Positions 36,101 through 45,078 of a DNA stretch of 64,000 bases are shown here, piece after piece (position 1 is the stretch's first letter; the number at the start of each line of letters is the position of its first letter). The notes beneath the pieces are model-generated. The model worked only from the letters and a program-made list of their open reading frames with translations. It was not told where the DNA came from and did no database searches. Source of the stretch: CG2-30-36-16 sp964372115 (GTDB lineage Bacteria; Bacteroidota; Ignavibacteria; Ignavibacteriales; Ignavibacteriaceae); NCBI GenBank assembly GCA_964372115.1, contig CAYJPN010000008.1, forward strand, positions 105,534 through 169,533, read 5' to 3'. Position numbers and translations under genes: made by a program.

Positions 36101-36394
36101 TTCCTGTATATTTTTTTTAAGATTTAAAAAAAACTGTTCACGTGTTTTTTCTTTATCGTTGTTAAACTGTAAACCTTCGTATGATGCTATTTTTATTAAT
36201 TTGTCTACATCAATACCGACTAAAATTCTAATTTCTTTAGCTTTATCAATAAACTTTCTGATACGGAAATAACCGGTTGCATAAAAATATCCGACCAACG
36301 CATCGAAGTTGTAGATTTCTTTATGTGCGAAAATTCCTTCAATTTTATTTAATAATGTATTTTCTTTCCGGTTTGTAAAGAATTTTGTGTTCAT
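33128..36394 (-). CDS. PLD-nuclease/SNF2-type helicase fusion
   Basis: A 1088 aa protein. The N-terminal phospholipase D-type domain has H132-x-K134 (NIHAKIYIF) and GSSNLTVPG. The helicase core follows: Walker A ADVVGLGKT near residue 275, DEAH near 348 (IIVDEAHKFR), motif III SATPLNN and motif VI RLMQRIGRVNRIG near 810. The remaining ~270 residues are helical. Fusions of a PLD nuclease to an SF2/SNF2 helicase occur in restriction and other defence systems, often beside Eco57I-type methylases, as here. It is probably the motor/nuclease of an R-M-like system with the 28843 gene. Confidence 0.88.
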   Translation of the reverse strand: MNTKFFTNRKENTLLNKIEGIFAHKEIYNFDALVGYFYATGYFRIRKFIDKAKEIRILVGIDVDKLIKIASYEGLQFNNDKEKTREQFFLNLKKNIQEADYQKEIEDGIIQLIDDILTEKVSIKIHPNKNIHAKIYIFREEHKHPHGYGVVITGSSNLTVPGLEKNFEINVELRDNDDIDFATETFEQLWAESIELDIDEILLLKKETYLNENFTPYQVYLKFLIEYFGTSIDFDPNSITDLPKGFKRLAYQIDAVNDGFKKLLKHNGFFLADVVGLGKTVVSIIIAKKFYFYNGFPSYRSHTLIVCPPALKENWFETKEKFELDNCDIITNGSLHKIKNAEKYDLIIVDEAHKFRSDTAEMYNKLQILCKAPTRKLLPNGEFEKKKVILVSATPLNNKPEDIANQIYLFQDSRNTTLEVANLQSFFRKHIDAYNKLKKEQDINVVKEKVKHIYENIRSKVIEQLIVRRTRTDLLTHDLYSKDLIQQGIFFPKVIAPRKILYELEPALENLYDHTMSCLSNPSKGLTFNRYRAIAFLKPEKKKKYKAAELVSFQLAIIMKTLLVKRIDSSFYAFKQSLQRFSNATDAMVKMFENGKIYIAPNLGVTEFILDDRENELVELIIEKSETDPTIEICEPSDFEEGFLEGLYHDQNILHSLVNHWQSNQKDPKLDKFLMVLKDGLFDKNENYQQKLVVFSESKETTDYLFRQLKEKGFSNILSVDSSNRKEKADVIRKNFDENIPESEKENNYNIVISTEVLAEGINLHRANVILNYDTPWNSTRLMQRIGRVNRIGTTAKNIFIYNFFPTSQVESDIELKKKAVMKLQAFHAALGEDSQIYTPDEEFESFGLFDKNVEEERDERLIYLMRLRKFKEENPAEFKQIKNMPLRARVGRKNKLLKDSTISFIRNAKRDAFYYCCADGSLDELTFLESAKQFEALYIEKAVPLHNYHHKQVKNAIEDFAKQVEEQKARHLKVDISKGPNEKKAIAFLDAFENLTITNQQEKQKIAFAKKAIRVGKFQSLHRDINKLEKSQKHSPVKPVVLLEKLIHILSKYNLEQVSDESLEEAQLKFNFNELNPEIIISESFSV

Positions 36395-36529
36395 TTATAA
36401 AGCTGATTCCTTAACCCATCTACTATTATTGCAAAAAATGTTTTGTGTTGGTATAAATTTAACCAAATAATCTTTAAAAAATCTAATTCTCATCCATAAA
36501 ATTATTTTCAGCCAAAATGCATTTTTTTC

Positions 36530-36558
36530 TTGCATTATTTAGACTGGGTTATTACATT
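36530..36558 (+). promoter_or_regulatory. Sigma-70-like promoter candidate
   Basis: TTGCAT (36530-36535), 17-nt spacer and TACATT (36553-36558), about 45 nt before the ATG at 36603, which has an AAGGAGG Shine-Dalgarno. It is unusually canonical for this genome, but unproven. Confidence 0.4.
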
Positions 36559-36602
36559 TTAATTGTTCGAAAACAAATTCCACCAAATTCAAGGAGGCTC
36601 TT

Positions 36603-37277
36603 ATGAACCAGGCTCAAGAGAATGAGTTAAGTATGTACATAACGGTAGATACCTTATGCACAAACAACGCTCCCATTGTTAAATCTCTCCCAATCTTTTC
36701 CCAACAACACTCACTACTACAAGATTTAATTGCGCGTGTAAATACGACGCGCGGAAAGCAGGAAACCGATATTACCGGTATAACCGAGGACAAGAAGCAG
36801 AGTGCGTTAAAGCTTGTAAGTAAAACCGTAAAGGCAATAGGCGCGGCAAAAGCTTTTGCGCTTATTACAAAAAACAACGAGCTAAAAACGGCGGTTGATT
36901 ATTCAAAGTCGGATTTAATAAATCTAGACGACACCGGATTGGCGCAAACAACGCAATCGATACGCGACAGGATAGCCGGGCTTTCGGTTGACCTAACTGA
37001 TTACGGTTGGGGCGCATCTGAAAGCGCGGAACTACAGTCTCTTATTGATAATTATAAAACGATTGAGCAAAAGCCCCGCACAGCTAAAGCGGAGAGTGTT
37101 GCGGCAACCGCTCAAATTGCCGGGCTGCTAACCGAAGGGAAAGGTATATTGGAAGTTATGGACAGCCTTTCACTTTCTTTTAAAGAAACAGAACCGGTAT
37201 TTTTCAGCGAATATAAAAACGCACGGGAGATAATAGACTTCGGCAGAAGAAGTGAAGACCCTGTTACCCCTGCATAG
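36603..37277 (+). CDS. Hypothetical all-helical protein (224 aa)
   Basis: I do not recognise a named domain. The protein is almost entirely helical with no signal peptide or membrane segment. Blocks such as VSKTVKAIGAAKAFALITKN and LDDTGLAQTTQSIRDRIAGL suggest a helical bundle; the C-terminus is EIIDFGRRSEDPVTPA. It has one of the strongest ribosome sites in the window (AAGGAGG, 8 nt before ATG) and a canonical-looking promoter. It stands at the right edge of the defence island, transcribed away from it. Confidence 0.6.
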   Translation: MNQAQENELSMYITVDTLCTNNAPIVKSLPIFSQQHSLLQDLIARVNTTRGKQETDITGITEDKKQSALKLVSKTVKAIGAAKAFALITKNNELKTAVDYSKSDLINLDDTGLAQTTQSIRDRIAGLSVDLTDYGWGASESAELQSLIDNYKTIEQKPRTAKAESVAATAQIAGLLTEGKGILEVMDSLSLSFKETEPVFFSEYKNAREIIDFGRRSEDPVTPA

Positions 37278-37316
37278 ATAACAGCACTATAGGGTTATAT
37301 TACTCTGATAAAACAT

Positions 37317-37348
37317 GCGGCGGATGTTTTACGGTTTGCATCCGCCGC
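37317..37348 (+). terminator. GC-rich hairpin after the 224-aa gene
   Basis: GCGGCGGATG pairs perfectly with CATCCGCCGC around a 12-nt loop, 40 nt past the stop. A run of six T lies 13 nt further on, so it is not a textbook terminator but probably serves as one. Confidence 0.55.
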
Positions 37349-37546
37349 GGGTAATAATTACTTTTTTATCAATTAAAACTTTTACCTACGCCTTGATATA
37401 TAAATGCTAAAAAATACTTAAATTAAAAACAGGCAAACGCGGTTTGTTTTGGTAATGATAGATGGTGATGTATAAATAATTGAATGGTCATTTTATTGGA
37501 AATCAAGCTCTTCTTTAAGACATAATTATAAACGCATTTTATTTAT

Positions 37547-39973
37547 ATGATAAAGATTAAAACTAATAAACAGTTAAATATTATTTTTATTCTGTTGGCT
37601 TTCGTTTTAGCTGTCATGTTTACTTTTATAAGAAAACAAGATTATAAAAACGTGGCTGTCGAATTTGAAGAAATTCAATTCGCCACCAAGTACCAACTTC
37701 AATATCATGAGCTTGAGAAGGATTCTCTAAAAGAAATCCTAATTCAAGATGCACACGAGAGTAAAAAACTTCATTCCATTTTAGTATATAAGTTTAATGG
37801 TGACATAGAAGAACAATATAATTTTTTTGCGGATAATTTTGATGAAAAACAACTCGCTTTTTCAGACTTAAATAATGATGGAACCGAAGAACTATTGTTT
37901 TTATATACAAGAAACGATTCTCTTTTTACTTCGGTGATAGATCATAAAAATAGAAGATTTATAATAGAAGATGAGTTAATTCTAGCAAGATCTGAACGAA
38001 GGATATTTTCAAGTGAATGGGACCTAAAAATGTACGTGGGAGGAGTAACCCTTAACGAACAAAAAGAAGCGAGCCTTGTTTTTTCAATTTGGGCAGGGTA
38101 TTCCATTCTGCCACGCGGAATTTATTCTTACAATATTGTTAATAAAAGTCTGAAAAAGTTTGAATTTGGCGCGGCAGTTCATCAATTAGTTTTGAAGGAT
38201 TTATTTAAGGACGGAAGAAAAGAAATAATTGCTTCATCAGCGGCATCTGGAAATACCTGGCGGCTGAATCCAAGACCCGAGTATGATGATTTCAGCTCTT
38301 GGTTATTCATTCTAAGCCAGAATCTTGATTCTATTGCCTTTATAGAAAATAAAGGAAAGAATTCAATCATCGAAATTGGGTTTAACAAAAATCAGAATTT
38401 GTTTTGTAAGTTATACACCCCCTCTTTAGAACAGTCATTAATTAAAGTCAATTACCAGGGAAAGATACTCAACTCACTACATTTTAATCCAAACCGACAA
38501 CATCAGTTGTATTGCGACGATAAATCAAAGAATAGAATTATCCTAATATGTAAAGACACTCTTAAGGTTTTCGATGCTGAATTAAAACAAACGGACATAA
38601 TTGTAAACAAATACTTAGATGACGGAGGAATTTTCTTTTTCAATCTTGATGCCGATCCGCAGAATGAAATATTTTATACGGACCAGAATAAATTTTTAAT
38701 CATTGACGACGATTTAGAAATACTTAAGAAAGTTGATAGGAAACTTAACAATGCGGTTGTACATTACAATTTTTCAGCCGCAGAAGTTAGCCCCGGGAAA
38801 GTAAAAATTGCCGAGGATGGATATCACACCCGCTGGCAATATGAAATAACAAACATCGAACGTTATTACCTGATACCGCTTTACCTCTTTTCATTTTTTT
38901 TCGGCAGTTTAGTTTTAATATTTTTAATAAAATATATAATGATAAAATCTTCTATCATTATTTCATATTTCCTCAGCTCAACCAACAGATCTCAAGATGC
39001 AATAATGATATTTGGTAATAAGTTAAATTTAGTGTTCGCAAACAAATCTGCCTTCCGGCTGTTTAATTCTAAATACTCGTTCTGGCTGAACAAAAAAAAC
39101 ACTTTAGATGAAACCGATAAAGAACTCTTTGAACTAATTAAAGAAACATTAAACGGGAACCGAAGGAAGACTGAAATATTATCTGTTCAGAAGAATGATA
39201 AATATTTGAAATATAAATGCACCGCAATTCCTCTCATAGCCCCCTGGAAATTAAATATAGCAGCGTATATAAGGTTAGAAGACATTTCCAAACAAATAAT
39301 TAACGAGCGGCAAAAAGTTTTAGCACACTCGGTACAAAAAGTTGCTCACGAAATTAAAACACCCCTCGCTTCAATTCTGCTTAATCTTGACTCGGCGGAA
39401 GAAAATATAAATACGGGGAGTGAAGATTTATTGTTGGATATAAAAACCGCCCGACAAGAAATTTATAGAATTAGAAACTTCATCAACAGCTTTTTAAAAT
39501 TATCAAACATACATTTACCCACTTTCCAGCCTATTAAAGCAGAATCGTTAATAAATAATGCGCTGCTTCGTTTTACCGCCTATATGTCTCGAAATATAAA
39601 AATTGACCTTACGGGGGATTTACAAGAAAATGTGCTTTGCGATGCTTTTCAAATTGAAGAAGCGCTGCAGGTATTTATAGAAAATGCTATTGATGCAATG
39701 AATGGTGCAGGGAAAATATTAATTCACTGCCGTAAAGATGCGGTCAATAATAAGCATTATTTACAATTTAATATTTCTGATGAAGGATCCGGTATAGATG
39801 AAAAAATAATAAACTCCCTTTTCGATCCTTATACAACTACAAAAATGCACGGCAGCGGAATGGGATTGGCTATTGCAAAAAAAATATTAGAAGACCACAA
39901 CAGTAAAATTGAAATAAAACCTAATAACGGACGTGGAACAATTATTGTTTTCAATTTAATAATTGCAGACTAA
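37547..39973 (+). CDS. Sensor histidine kinase (NtrB-like) with extracytoplasmic beta-propeller-like domain
   Basis: An 808 aa kinase. An N-terminal membrane helix (about 9-27) is followed by ~410 extracytoplasmic residues with repeated acidic turns (FSDLNNDGTEELLF, FFNLDADPQNEIFYT), like FG-GAP/integrin propellers. A second helix lies near 443-468, then a PAS-like region (about 485-570). The phosphorylation site is H601 in VAHEIKTPLAS; N-box ENAIDAM near 711; G-boxes DEGSGID and GSGMGLAIAK complete the kinase. The response regulator starts 2 nt after the stop. The ligand is unknown; a surface polymer or protein is a guess. Confidence 0.9.
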   Translation: MIKIKTNKQLNIIFILLAFVLAVMFTFIRKQDYKNVAVEFEEIQFATKYQLQYHELEKDSLKEILIQDAHESKKLHSILVYKFNGDIEEQYNFFADNFDEKQLAFSDLNNDGTEELLFLYTRNDSLFTSVIDHKNRRFIIEDELILARSERRIFSSEWDLKMYVGGVTLNEQKEASLVFSIWAGYSILPRGIYSYNIVNKSLKKFEFGAAVHQLVLKDLFKDGRKEIIASSAASGNTWRLNPRPEYDDFSSWLFILSQNLDSIAFIENKGKNSIIEIGFNKNQNLFCKLYTPSLEQSLIKVNYQGKILNSLHFNPNRQHQLYCDDKSKNRIILICKDTLKVFDAELKQTDIIVNKYLDDGGIFFFNLDADPQNEIFYTDQNKFLIIDDDLEILKKVDRKLNNAVVHYNFSAAEVSPGKVKIAEDGYHTRWQYEITNIERYYLIPLYLFSFFFGSLVLIFLIKYIMIKSSIIISYFLSSTNRSQDAIMIFGNKLNLVFANKSAFRLFNSKYSFWLNKKNTLDETDKELFELIKETLNGNRRKTEILSVQKNDKYLKYKCTAIPLIAPWKLNIAAYIRLEDISKQIINERQKVLAHSVQKVAHEIKTPLASILLNLDSAEENINTGSEDLLLDIKTARQEIYRIRNFINSFLKLSNIHLPTFQPIKAESLINNALLRFTAYMSRNIKIDLTGDLQENVLCDAFQIEEALQVFIENAIDAMNGAGKILIHCRKDAVNNKHYLQFNISDEGSGIDEKIINSLFDPYTTTKMHGSGMGLAIAKKILEDHNSKIEIKPNNGRGTIIVFNLIIAD

Positions 39974-39975
39974 AA

Positions 39976-41337
39976 ATGGATGAAATGAAAACCCCAAAAA
40001 TTCTGGCTGTTGATGATGATTCAACTTTCGTTGAGTCATTAAAAAAAGTATTAACCGGAAAATATTATTACGTCGATACTCTATTAACCTCTACGGATGT
40101 TTTAAAATGCCTGGCAAACACAAGCTATGATGCTTTATTGTTGGACGTTAATATGCCGGGGCTCAGCGGTATAAAAATATTGAAAGAAACAATTGTTCGT
40201 TTCCCTCATTTGCCTGTAATAATTATATCGGGACAGAGCACAATAAAAATTGCTGTTGAAGCCATGAAACTTGGAGCGTACGATTTTATTGAAAAACCAG
40301 TTGATGCAGCAAGATTAAACGCCATTATAAAAAATGCAATTGCAAATAAAGAATTGAGGGAAACCGCCAGCAGGTGGATAGGTGAAGTTGCTGAAAAATA
40401 CAGAATGGTTGGCGATAGCCCACAACTTAATAAAGTATTTCATGAAGTTGAAATTATAGCCCCCGCATCAACCAAAGTTCTTCTTACAGGAGAAAGCGGG
40501 ACAGGGAAAGAGTTAGTTGCATGGGCATTACATTACAGAAGCGACAGAAAAGAAAAACCATTTTTAAAAATTAATTGTGCCGCAATTCCGCATGATTTAT
40601 TGGAAAGCGAATTATTCGGTTACATGAAAGGCGCTTTTACAGGCGCATCGCAGTCCAAGTTGGGTAAATTTGCCGCGGCAGAAGGGGGTACTTTACTGCT
40701 TGATGAAATAGGAGAGATGGATATTTCCCTACAGGCAAAACTGCTGCGGGTACTTGAGGAAAATGAAATTGAGGTAATCGGCGATCCGATACCGCAAAAA
40801 ATTGATGTGAGAATTATCTCAGCTACAAATCAAAACCTTATGAAAAAAGTTGAAGATGGGAAATTCAGAAACGATCTATTTCATAGGTTAAATGTATGCC
40901 GTATACACATACCACCGCTGCGCGAGCGTAAAGAGGATATAATTCCGATTGCATATTATTTTATTGAAAAATTTAACAACGAGTATAATAAGCAGATAAA
41001 ATCTTTAACCACGCGCGCAGTAACTATGCTTACAAACCACAAATGGGAGGGTAATATACGCGAATTAAGAAATGTTGTTGAGAACATTGTTTTGTTTTCA
41101 AGAAAAGACCGGATAGACCTTGAAGATATTATTGCATCGTTAAACAAACTTAATTATAATGATGAGATAAAACCGGATGGGCTAAAATTGCTTCATGAAG
41201 CGAAAGAAGAATTTGAAAAAGAATACTTGCAAAAAGCGCTCACCGGATTTAATGGAAAAATTAATGAAACTGCCGAAGCTCTCGGAATAGACCGCACAAA
41301 TCTTTTCAAAAAACTCCAAAAGCACGGAATAAAATAA
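39976..41337 (+). CDS. Sigma-54-dependent response regulator, NtrC family
   Basis: A 453 aa activator. The receiver domain has the phosphoacceptor D57 in ALLLDVNMPG. The AAA+ domain has Walker A GESGTGKE (about 172-179), the sigma-54 contact loop GAFTGA (about 219-224), Walker B GTLLLDEIGEMD and the RLNVCRIHIPPLRERKEDI block. The C-terminal Fis-type helix-turn-helix is NETAEALGIDRTNLFKKL. It is co-transcribed with the kinase. No convincing -24/-12 sigma-54 promoter was found directly downstream, so its targets may be elsewhere. Confidence 0.95.
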   Translation: MDEMKTPKILAVDDDSTFVESLKKVLTGKYYYVDTLLTSTDVLKCLANTSYDALLLDVNMPGLSGIKILKETIVRFPHLPVIIISGQSTIKIAVEAMKLGAYDFIEKPVDAARLNAIIKNAIANKELRETASRWIGEVAEKYRMVGDSPQLNKVFHEVEIIAPASTKVLLTGESGTGKELVAWALHYRSDRKEKPFLKINCAAIPHDLLESELFGYMKGAFTGASQSKLGKFAAAEGGTLLLDEIGEMDISLQAKLLRVLEENEIEVIGDPIPQKIDVRIISATNQNLMKKVEDGKFRNDLFHRLNVCRIHIPPLRERKEDIIPIAYYFIEKFNNEYNKQIKSLTTRAVTMLTNHKWEGNIRELRNVVENIVLFSRKDRIDLEDIIASLNKLNYNDEIKPDGLKLLHEAKEEFEKEYLQKALTGFNGKINETAEALGIDRTNLFKKLQKHGIK

Positions 41338-41468
41338 CCCCCACTTCGCCCACAAATGTTGCAACTTTTGAAACGGGGATGTTGAAGGAATTGCAACTCA
41401 TATCCTTTTCAAACGTAAATCACGAGTAAAATATCATTGGAACAAATCTTGACATATATTAACCAAAA

Positions 41469-41480
41469 GTTGTTAACAAC
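41469..41480. promoter_or_regulatory. 12-bp palindrome upstream of T9SS gene
   Basis: GTTGTTAACAAC is a perfect palindrome 20 nt before the ATG at 41500. It could be an operator. Two GTTGCAAC/TTGCAAC boxes lie further upstream (about 41357-41398). Function is unproven. Confidence 0.3.
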
Positions 41481-41499
41481 TATTATAAGGTAGGGATTT

Positions 41500-44175
41500 A
41501 TGAAAAACCTCATAACATTATTTATGCTCTATATTTTTTCGATGATGGGACTGATGTATGCTCAAAGTTCAGTCCAAGTAAATGGAATGAACGCCGACAA
41601 GACCGCTATGCGCATTCAGCAAGATTCTTCGAGCATTAGCAGACAACCTCTAACTGTTACAATTACTCAGGCTACGTGGACTGATGAAGTTGACAATGAT
41701 GGAGATGGTTACACACGCACAAGAAAGTTAAGAGTATGGATAAGTTCTACTGAAAATACTGTGGCATCTTTTAAAATATGGAAGAGGGTGGATGGTGGGA
41801 ATAATTCAGTATACTGGAACACCAATTCAAGCGGGACTTTCATATCTCAGGGTATTTATATTTATGAATTACCTGGAATAGGAACATCTTCGACTGGAGG
41901 AGAATTATCACATAATTATTATGATTTTACAGTTCATCTAAATGCCTGGCCTAGTGGTGATTTGCTCTCAGTATTAACATATTCTCAAGAAAGTGATTTG
42001 AATGATCAAAGGTTCGAAACAGCAAATGAAGATCAGATTGCAGCTTTGCCAGATTTAGTCGTTCAGAATATCTCTGTGTCTTCGACACAAGTACAGGCTG
42101 GCGAAACAATATCCGCATCATGTACAGTTAGAAATATTGGGGCGGGTGGAGCTACTTCAAGTAGAGTTGGCTATTATTTGGCTTCTAACTGTAACAATGT
42201 TATGGAATACCTTGGCGATGATGCGGTATCCTCTCTTGATCCAAACCAAGGTAGTAATGAGAACGAAACACTAACTATTCCTGCCAATACGACTCCCGGA
42301 GTTTATTACTTGGTTTTTGTTGCAGATTATGAAAATTCTGTGCCGGAGAGTGATGAGAACAATAATAAAACTTGTGGGGATGCATTTTTTAATGTAGTTT
42401 CCCCAACACCAGGAATTACTGTTGACCCCTCTTCGTTAGATTTTGGAAATGTTGTGGTGGGTTCATGTTCTTCTCCTCAAAGCTACATCATTTCAGGTTC
42501 AAACTTAACTTCTCCAATTGAAATTCATTCTCCAACTGGCTTCGAAATTTCTTCCAACGGCTTAACCGGCTGGGGAAATTATTTAAGTTATTCATCACCG
42601 AGCGGGGATGTCTCCGCCACAGTTTATTCTCGATTTTGTCCTGAGAATGTTCAAGGTTACAATGGAAATATAACGCATACATCAAGTGGAGCCACTCAAA
42701 AAAATGTTTCAGTAAGTGGAAATGGCACAGAAGTTCCTCCAAACTCGCCATCTAATTTAAATGCAACAACTCATAGCAGCACACAAATAAATCTAAGCTG
42801 GACGGATAACTCAAGTAGTGAAACCGGTTTTAAGATTGAACGAAAAACCGGCAGTGGTGGCGCCTGGAACGAGATAGCGCAGGTTGGAGATAATACGACT
42901 ACCTATAGTGATAATAACCTTACACCTGATACTCAATACTGTTATCAAGTTAGAGCATACAATACTGCCGGCAATTCTAATTACTCAAATGAATCATGCG
43001 CTACCACATCTGATGTACCTCCAAATCCACCAACAAATCTATCAACAACAGCACATAGCAGCACACAAATAAATTTGAGTTGGACAGATAATTCTAATAA
43101 CGAAACAGGATTTAAGATTGAACGAAAAACCGGCAGTGGTGGCGCCTGGAACGAGATAGCGCAGGTTGGAGATAATACGACTACCTATAGTGATAATAAC
43201 CTTACACCTGATACTCAATACTGTTATCTAGTTAGAGCATACAATTCTGTCGGGAATTCTGATTACTCAAATGAAGCATGCGCTACCACATTTGATGTAC
43301 CTCCAATTCCACCAACCAATCTATCAGCAACCGCTCAAAGCAGCACTCAAATAAATCTAAGCTGGACAGATAATGCTGATAACGAAACAGGATTTAAGAT
43401 TGAACGAAAAACCGGCAGCAACGGAACCTGGAACGATATGGATTCGGTTGGAGCGAATACAACTACATATAGTGATAATAACCTTACGGCTAATACTGAA
43501 TACTGTTACCGGGTTAGGACATACAATTCTGTGGGTAATTCTAATTACACAAATGAATCATGCGCAACCACATATGATGTACCTCCAATTCCACCAACAA
43601 ATCTATCAGCAACCGCTCAAAGCAGCACACAAATAAATCTAAGCTGGACAGATAACTCAAGTAATGAAACCGGTTTTAAGATTGAACGAAAAACCGGCAG
43701 CAGCGGAAACTGGAGCGAAATAGCCCAGGTTGGAGCCGATACAACTACATTTAGCGATAATAATCTTACGACCAATACTCAATTATGTTTTCGTGTAAGA
43801 GCATTTAATTCTGTCGGGTACTCTGATTATTCGAATGAGAACTGTGTAATAATTAGTTCGGTTAAAGATTTAGAAATGATTTCTGGTGTACCCGAAAAAC
43901 ACTTGCTCTCACAAAATTATCCAAATCCATTTAATCCAACATCTACCATTGTATTTGGCTTAGCTGAAGAATCAAATGTTCACTTAAAAGTTTATGACAT
44001 GTTAGGTAATGAAGTGATGTCATTACTTTCCGGTGAAACTCTGCCGGCAGGTTATTACCAATATTCTTTAAATGCAGAAAATCTTTCTTCCGGTATCTAT
44101 CTATATTCGGTTACAGTTGTTTCATCAAATGGCCTTGCATTTAGAGATACCAAAAAAATGTTACTTATAAAATAA
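41500..44175 (+). CDS. Secreted T9SS protein with CARDB and four fibronectin type III repeats
   Basis: An 891 aa extracellular protein. Signal peptide 1-22 (LMYAQ); a beta region; a CARDB domain (about 184-300, LVVQNISVSSTQVQAGETIS); a second Ig-like domain (about 305-410); four fibronectin type III domains of 94 aa (about 411-786); and the type A sorting domain from about residue 800 (LSQNYPNPFNPTSTIVFG to KKMLLIK), which directs export by the type IX system. The role is probably adhesion or scaffolding. It lies just downstream of the NtrB/NtrC pair, and is followed by a good terminator. Confidence 0.9.
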   Translation: MKNLITLFMLYIFSMMGLMYAQSSVQVNGMNADKTAMRIQQDSSSISRQPLTVTITQATWTDEVDNDGDGYTRTRKLRVWISSTENTVASFKIWKRVDGGNNSVYWNTNSSGTFISQGIYIYELPGIGTSSTGGELSHNYYDFTVHLNAWPSGDLLSVLTYSQESDLNDQRFETANEDQIAALPDLVVQNISVSSTQVQAGETISASCTVRNIGAGGATSSRVGYYLASNCNNVMEYLGDDAVSSLDPNQGSNENETLTIPANTTPGVYYLVFVADYENSVPESDENNNKTCGDAFFNVVSPTPGITVDPSSLDFGNVVVGSCSSPQSYIISGSNLTSPIEIHSPTGFEISSNGLTGWGNYLSYSSPSGDVSATVYSRFCPENVQGYNGNITHTSSGATQKNVSVSGNGTEVPPNSPSNLNATTHSSTQINLSWTDNSSSETGFKIERKTGSGGAWNEIAQVGDNTTTYSDNNLTPDTQYCYQVRAYNTAGNSNYSNESCATTSDVPPNPPTNLSTTAHSSTQINLSWTDNSNNETGFKIERKTGSGGAWNEIAQVGDNTTTYSDNNLTPDTQYCYLVRAYNSVGNSDYSNEACATTFDVPPIPPTNLSATAQSSTQINLSWTDNADNETGFKIERKTGSNGTWNDMDSVGANTTTYSDNNLTANTEYCYRVRTYNSVGNSNYTNESCATTYDVPPIPPTNLSATAQSSTQINLSWTDNSSNETGFKIERKTGSSGNWSEIAQVGADTTTFSDNNLTTNTQLCFRVRAFNSVGYSDYSNENCVIISSVKDLEMISGVPEKHLLSQNYPNPFNPTSTIVFGLAEESNVHLKVYDMLGNEVMSLLSGETLPAGYYQYSLNAENLSSGIYLYSVTVVSSNGLAFRDTKKMLLIK
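42730..43857 (+). repeat. 282-bp tandem repeat array (4 copies)
   Basis: The GATGTACCT boundary recurs at 43012, 43294 and 43576, exactly 282 bp apart; the first unit starts near 42730. Copies 1 and 2 are identical over a long stretch, showing recent duplication. Confidence 0.9.
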
Positions 44176-44218
44176 AAACTATGGTATTTCTCGAATGAGA
44201 GATGCGAATTCAGCTTTG

Positions 44219-44275
44219 AAACGTGTTATTAGAATCCAGCTTATAAGGGTTATTAAATAACACGTTTTATTTTTT
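44219..44275 (+). terminator. Rho-independent terminator
   Basis: AAACGTGTTATT (44219-44230) pairs perfectly with AATAACACGTTT (44256-44267) around a 25-nt loop, followed by TATTTTTT. It ends the fibronectin-repeat gene. Confidence 0.8.
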
Positions 44276-44353
44276 AGACTGTTTCGATAACACAAGCATA
44301 TGAAGAAGCCTAATTTTTTGGTTATTAAAAGATTAATCATTGAGTATTTATTT

Positions 44354-45022
44354 ATGATAAGGTTTTTAATTTTATTCATTGTATTCTGTATCGATGTTCT
44401 TCCTCAAAATTATAGCCGAAACTATGAAGATTTAAAAACTGAAATCGGCAATAAAAGATCTGAATTATCGAAGTCGTATTTGTCCACTGGTATAAATAAA
44501 GATTCGGTAATTTCTTATACACAAAATTTTTTATTTAATAAAATTGTTAATGAAATCTTCCCCGCATGGTATAATACAAAATGGAGTTTTAACGGAACAA
44601 CTACAACACCGGGGAAAGGTTCAATTGCTTGTGGTTATTTTGTAACTACAGTTCTAAAAGATGCAGGGTTTAATATTCCAAGAGTAAGCTGGGCTCAGTT
44701 ACCTTCGGAATCTATGATTCTTAAATTAAATAAGGATGTAAAAAGATTCAGAAACAGAACTGCTGCCGAAGTGGAAACATATATTTCTTCGAACGGAAAA
44801 GGGATATATATAGTAGGCTTGGATATTCATGTAGGTTTTTTGATTAATGATGGGACGAATGTTATGTTTATACACTCAAATTATTACCGTCCGGATATTG
44901 GCGTTATGAAAGAAAATTTGGCGGGCGATAATCCTTTTGCTGATTCATCATACAGAGTAGTTGGAAAAATCCTTAAAAAGGAAATGATTGAAAAATGGTT
45001 AATCGATTACAAATTTGAATAA
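44354..45022 (+). CDS. Secreted NlpC/P60-like cysteine peptidase-fold protein
   Basis: A predicted signal peptide (from MIRFLILFIVFCIDVLPQ) precedes a papain-like domain. GSIACGYFVTTVLKDAGF supplies a Cys at the start of a helix, and GLDIHVGFLIND supplies a His on the following strand, the usual Cys/His order of NlpC/P60-type amidases. The frame is open from 44300, but ATG at 44354 puts the signal peptide at the N-terminus (222 aa). Cell-wall or peptide amidase activity is inferred only from this pattern. It is followed 56 nt later by another secreted gene. Confidence 0.6.
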   Translation: MIRFLILFIVFCIDVLPQNYSRNYEDLKTEIGNKRSELSKSYLSTGINKDSVISYTQNFLFNKIVNEIFPAWYNTKWSFNGTTTTPGKGSIACGYFVTTVLKDAGFNIPRVSWAQLPSESMILKLNKDVKRFRNRTAAEVETYISSNGKGIYIVGLDIHVGFLINDGTNVMFIHSNYYRPDIGVMKENLAGDNPFADSSYRVVGKILKKEMIEKWLIDYKFE

Positions 45023-45078
45023 ATGATAATCGTTTAATCGATACATTATTATTTAAAAGATTTTTTAAGGATAAATTT

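Noticed and set aside
28843..36394. Classification as BREX or DISARM
   Set aside because: The R-M gene resembles PglX and a helicase is present, but no PglZ, BrxC, DrmA or DrmB partner is found in the window.
41338..41499. Sigma-54 promoter before the fibronectin-repeat gene
   Set aside because: TTGCA boxes occur at two places, but the required GG at -24 is CC or GT; not a credible match.
42730..43857. CRISPR-like repeat
   Set aside because: The 282-bp units are coding fibronectin domains with no spacers; no CRISPR array or cas gene was seen anywhere.
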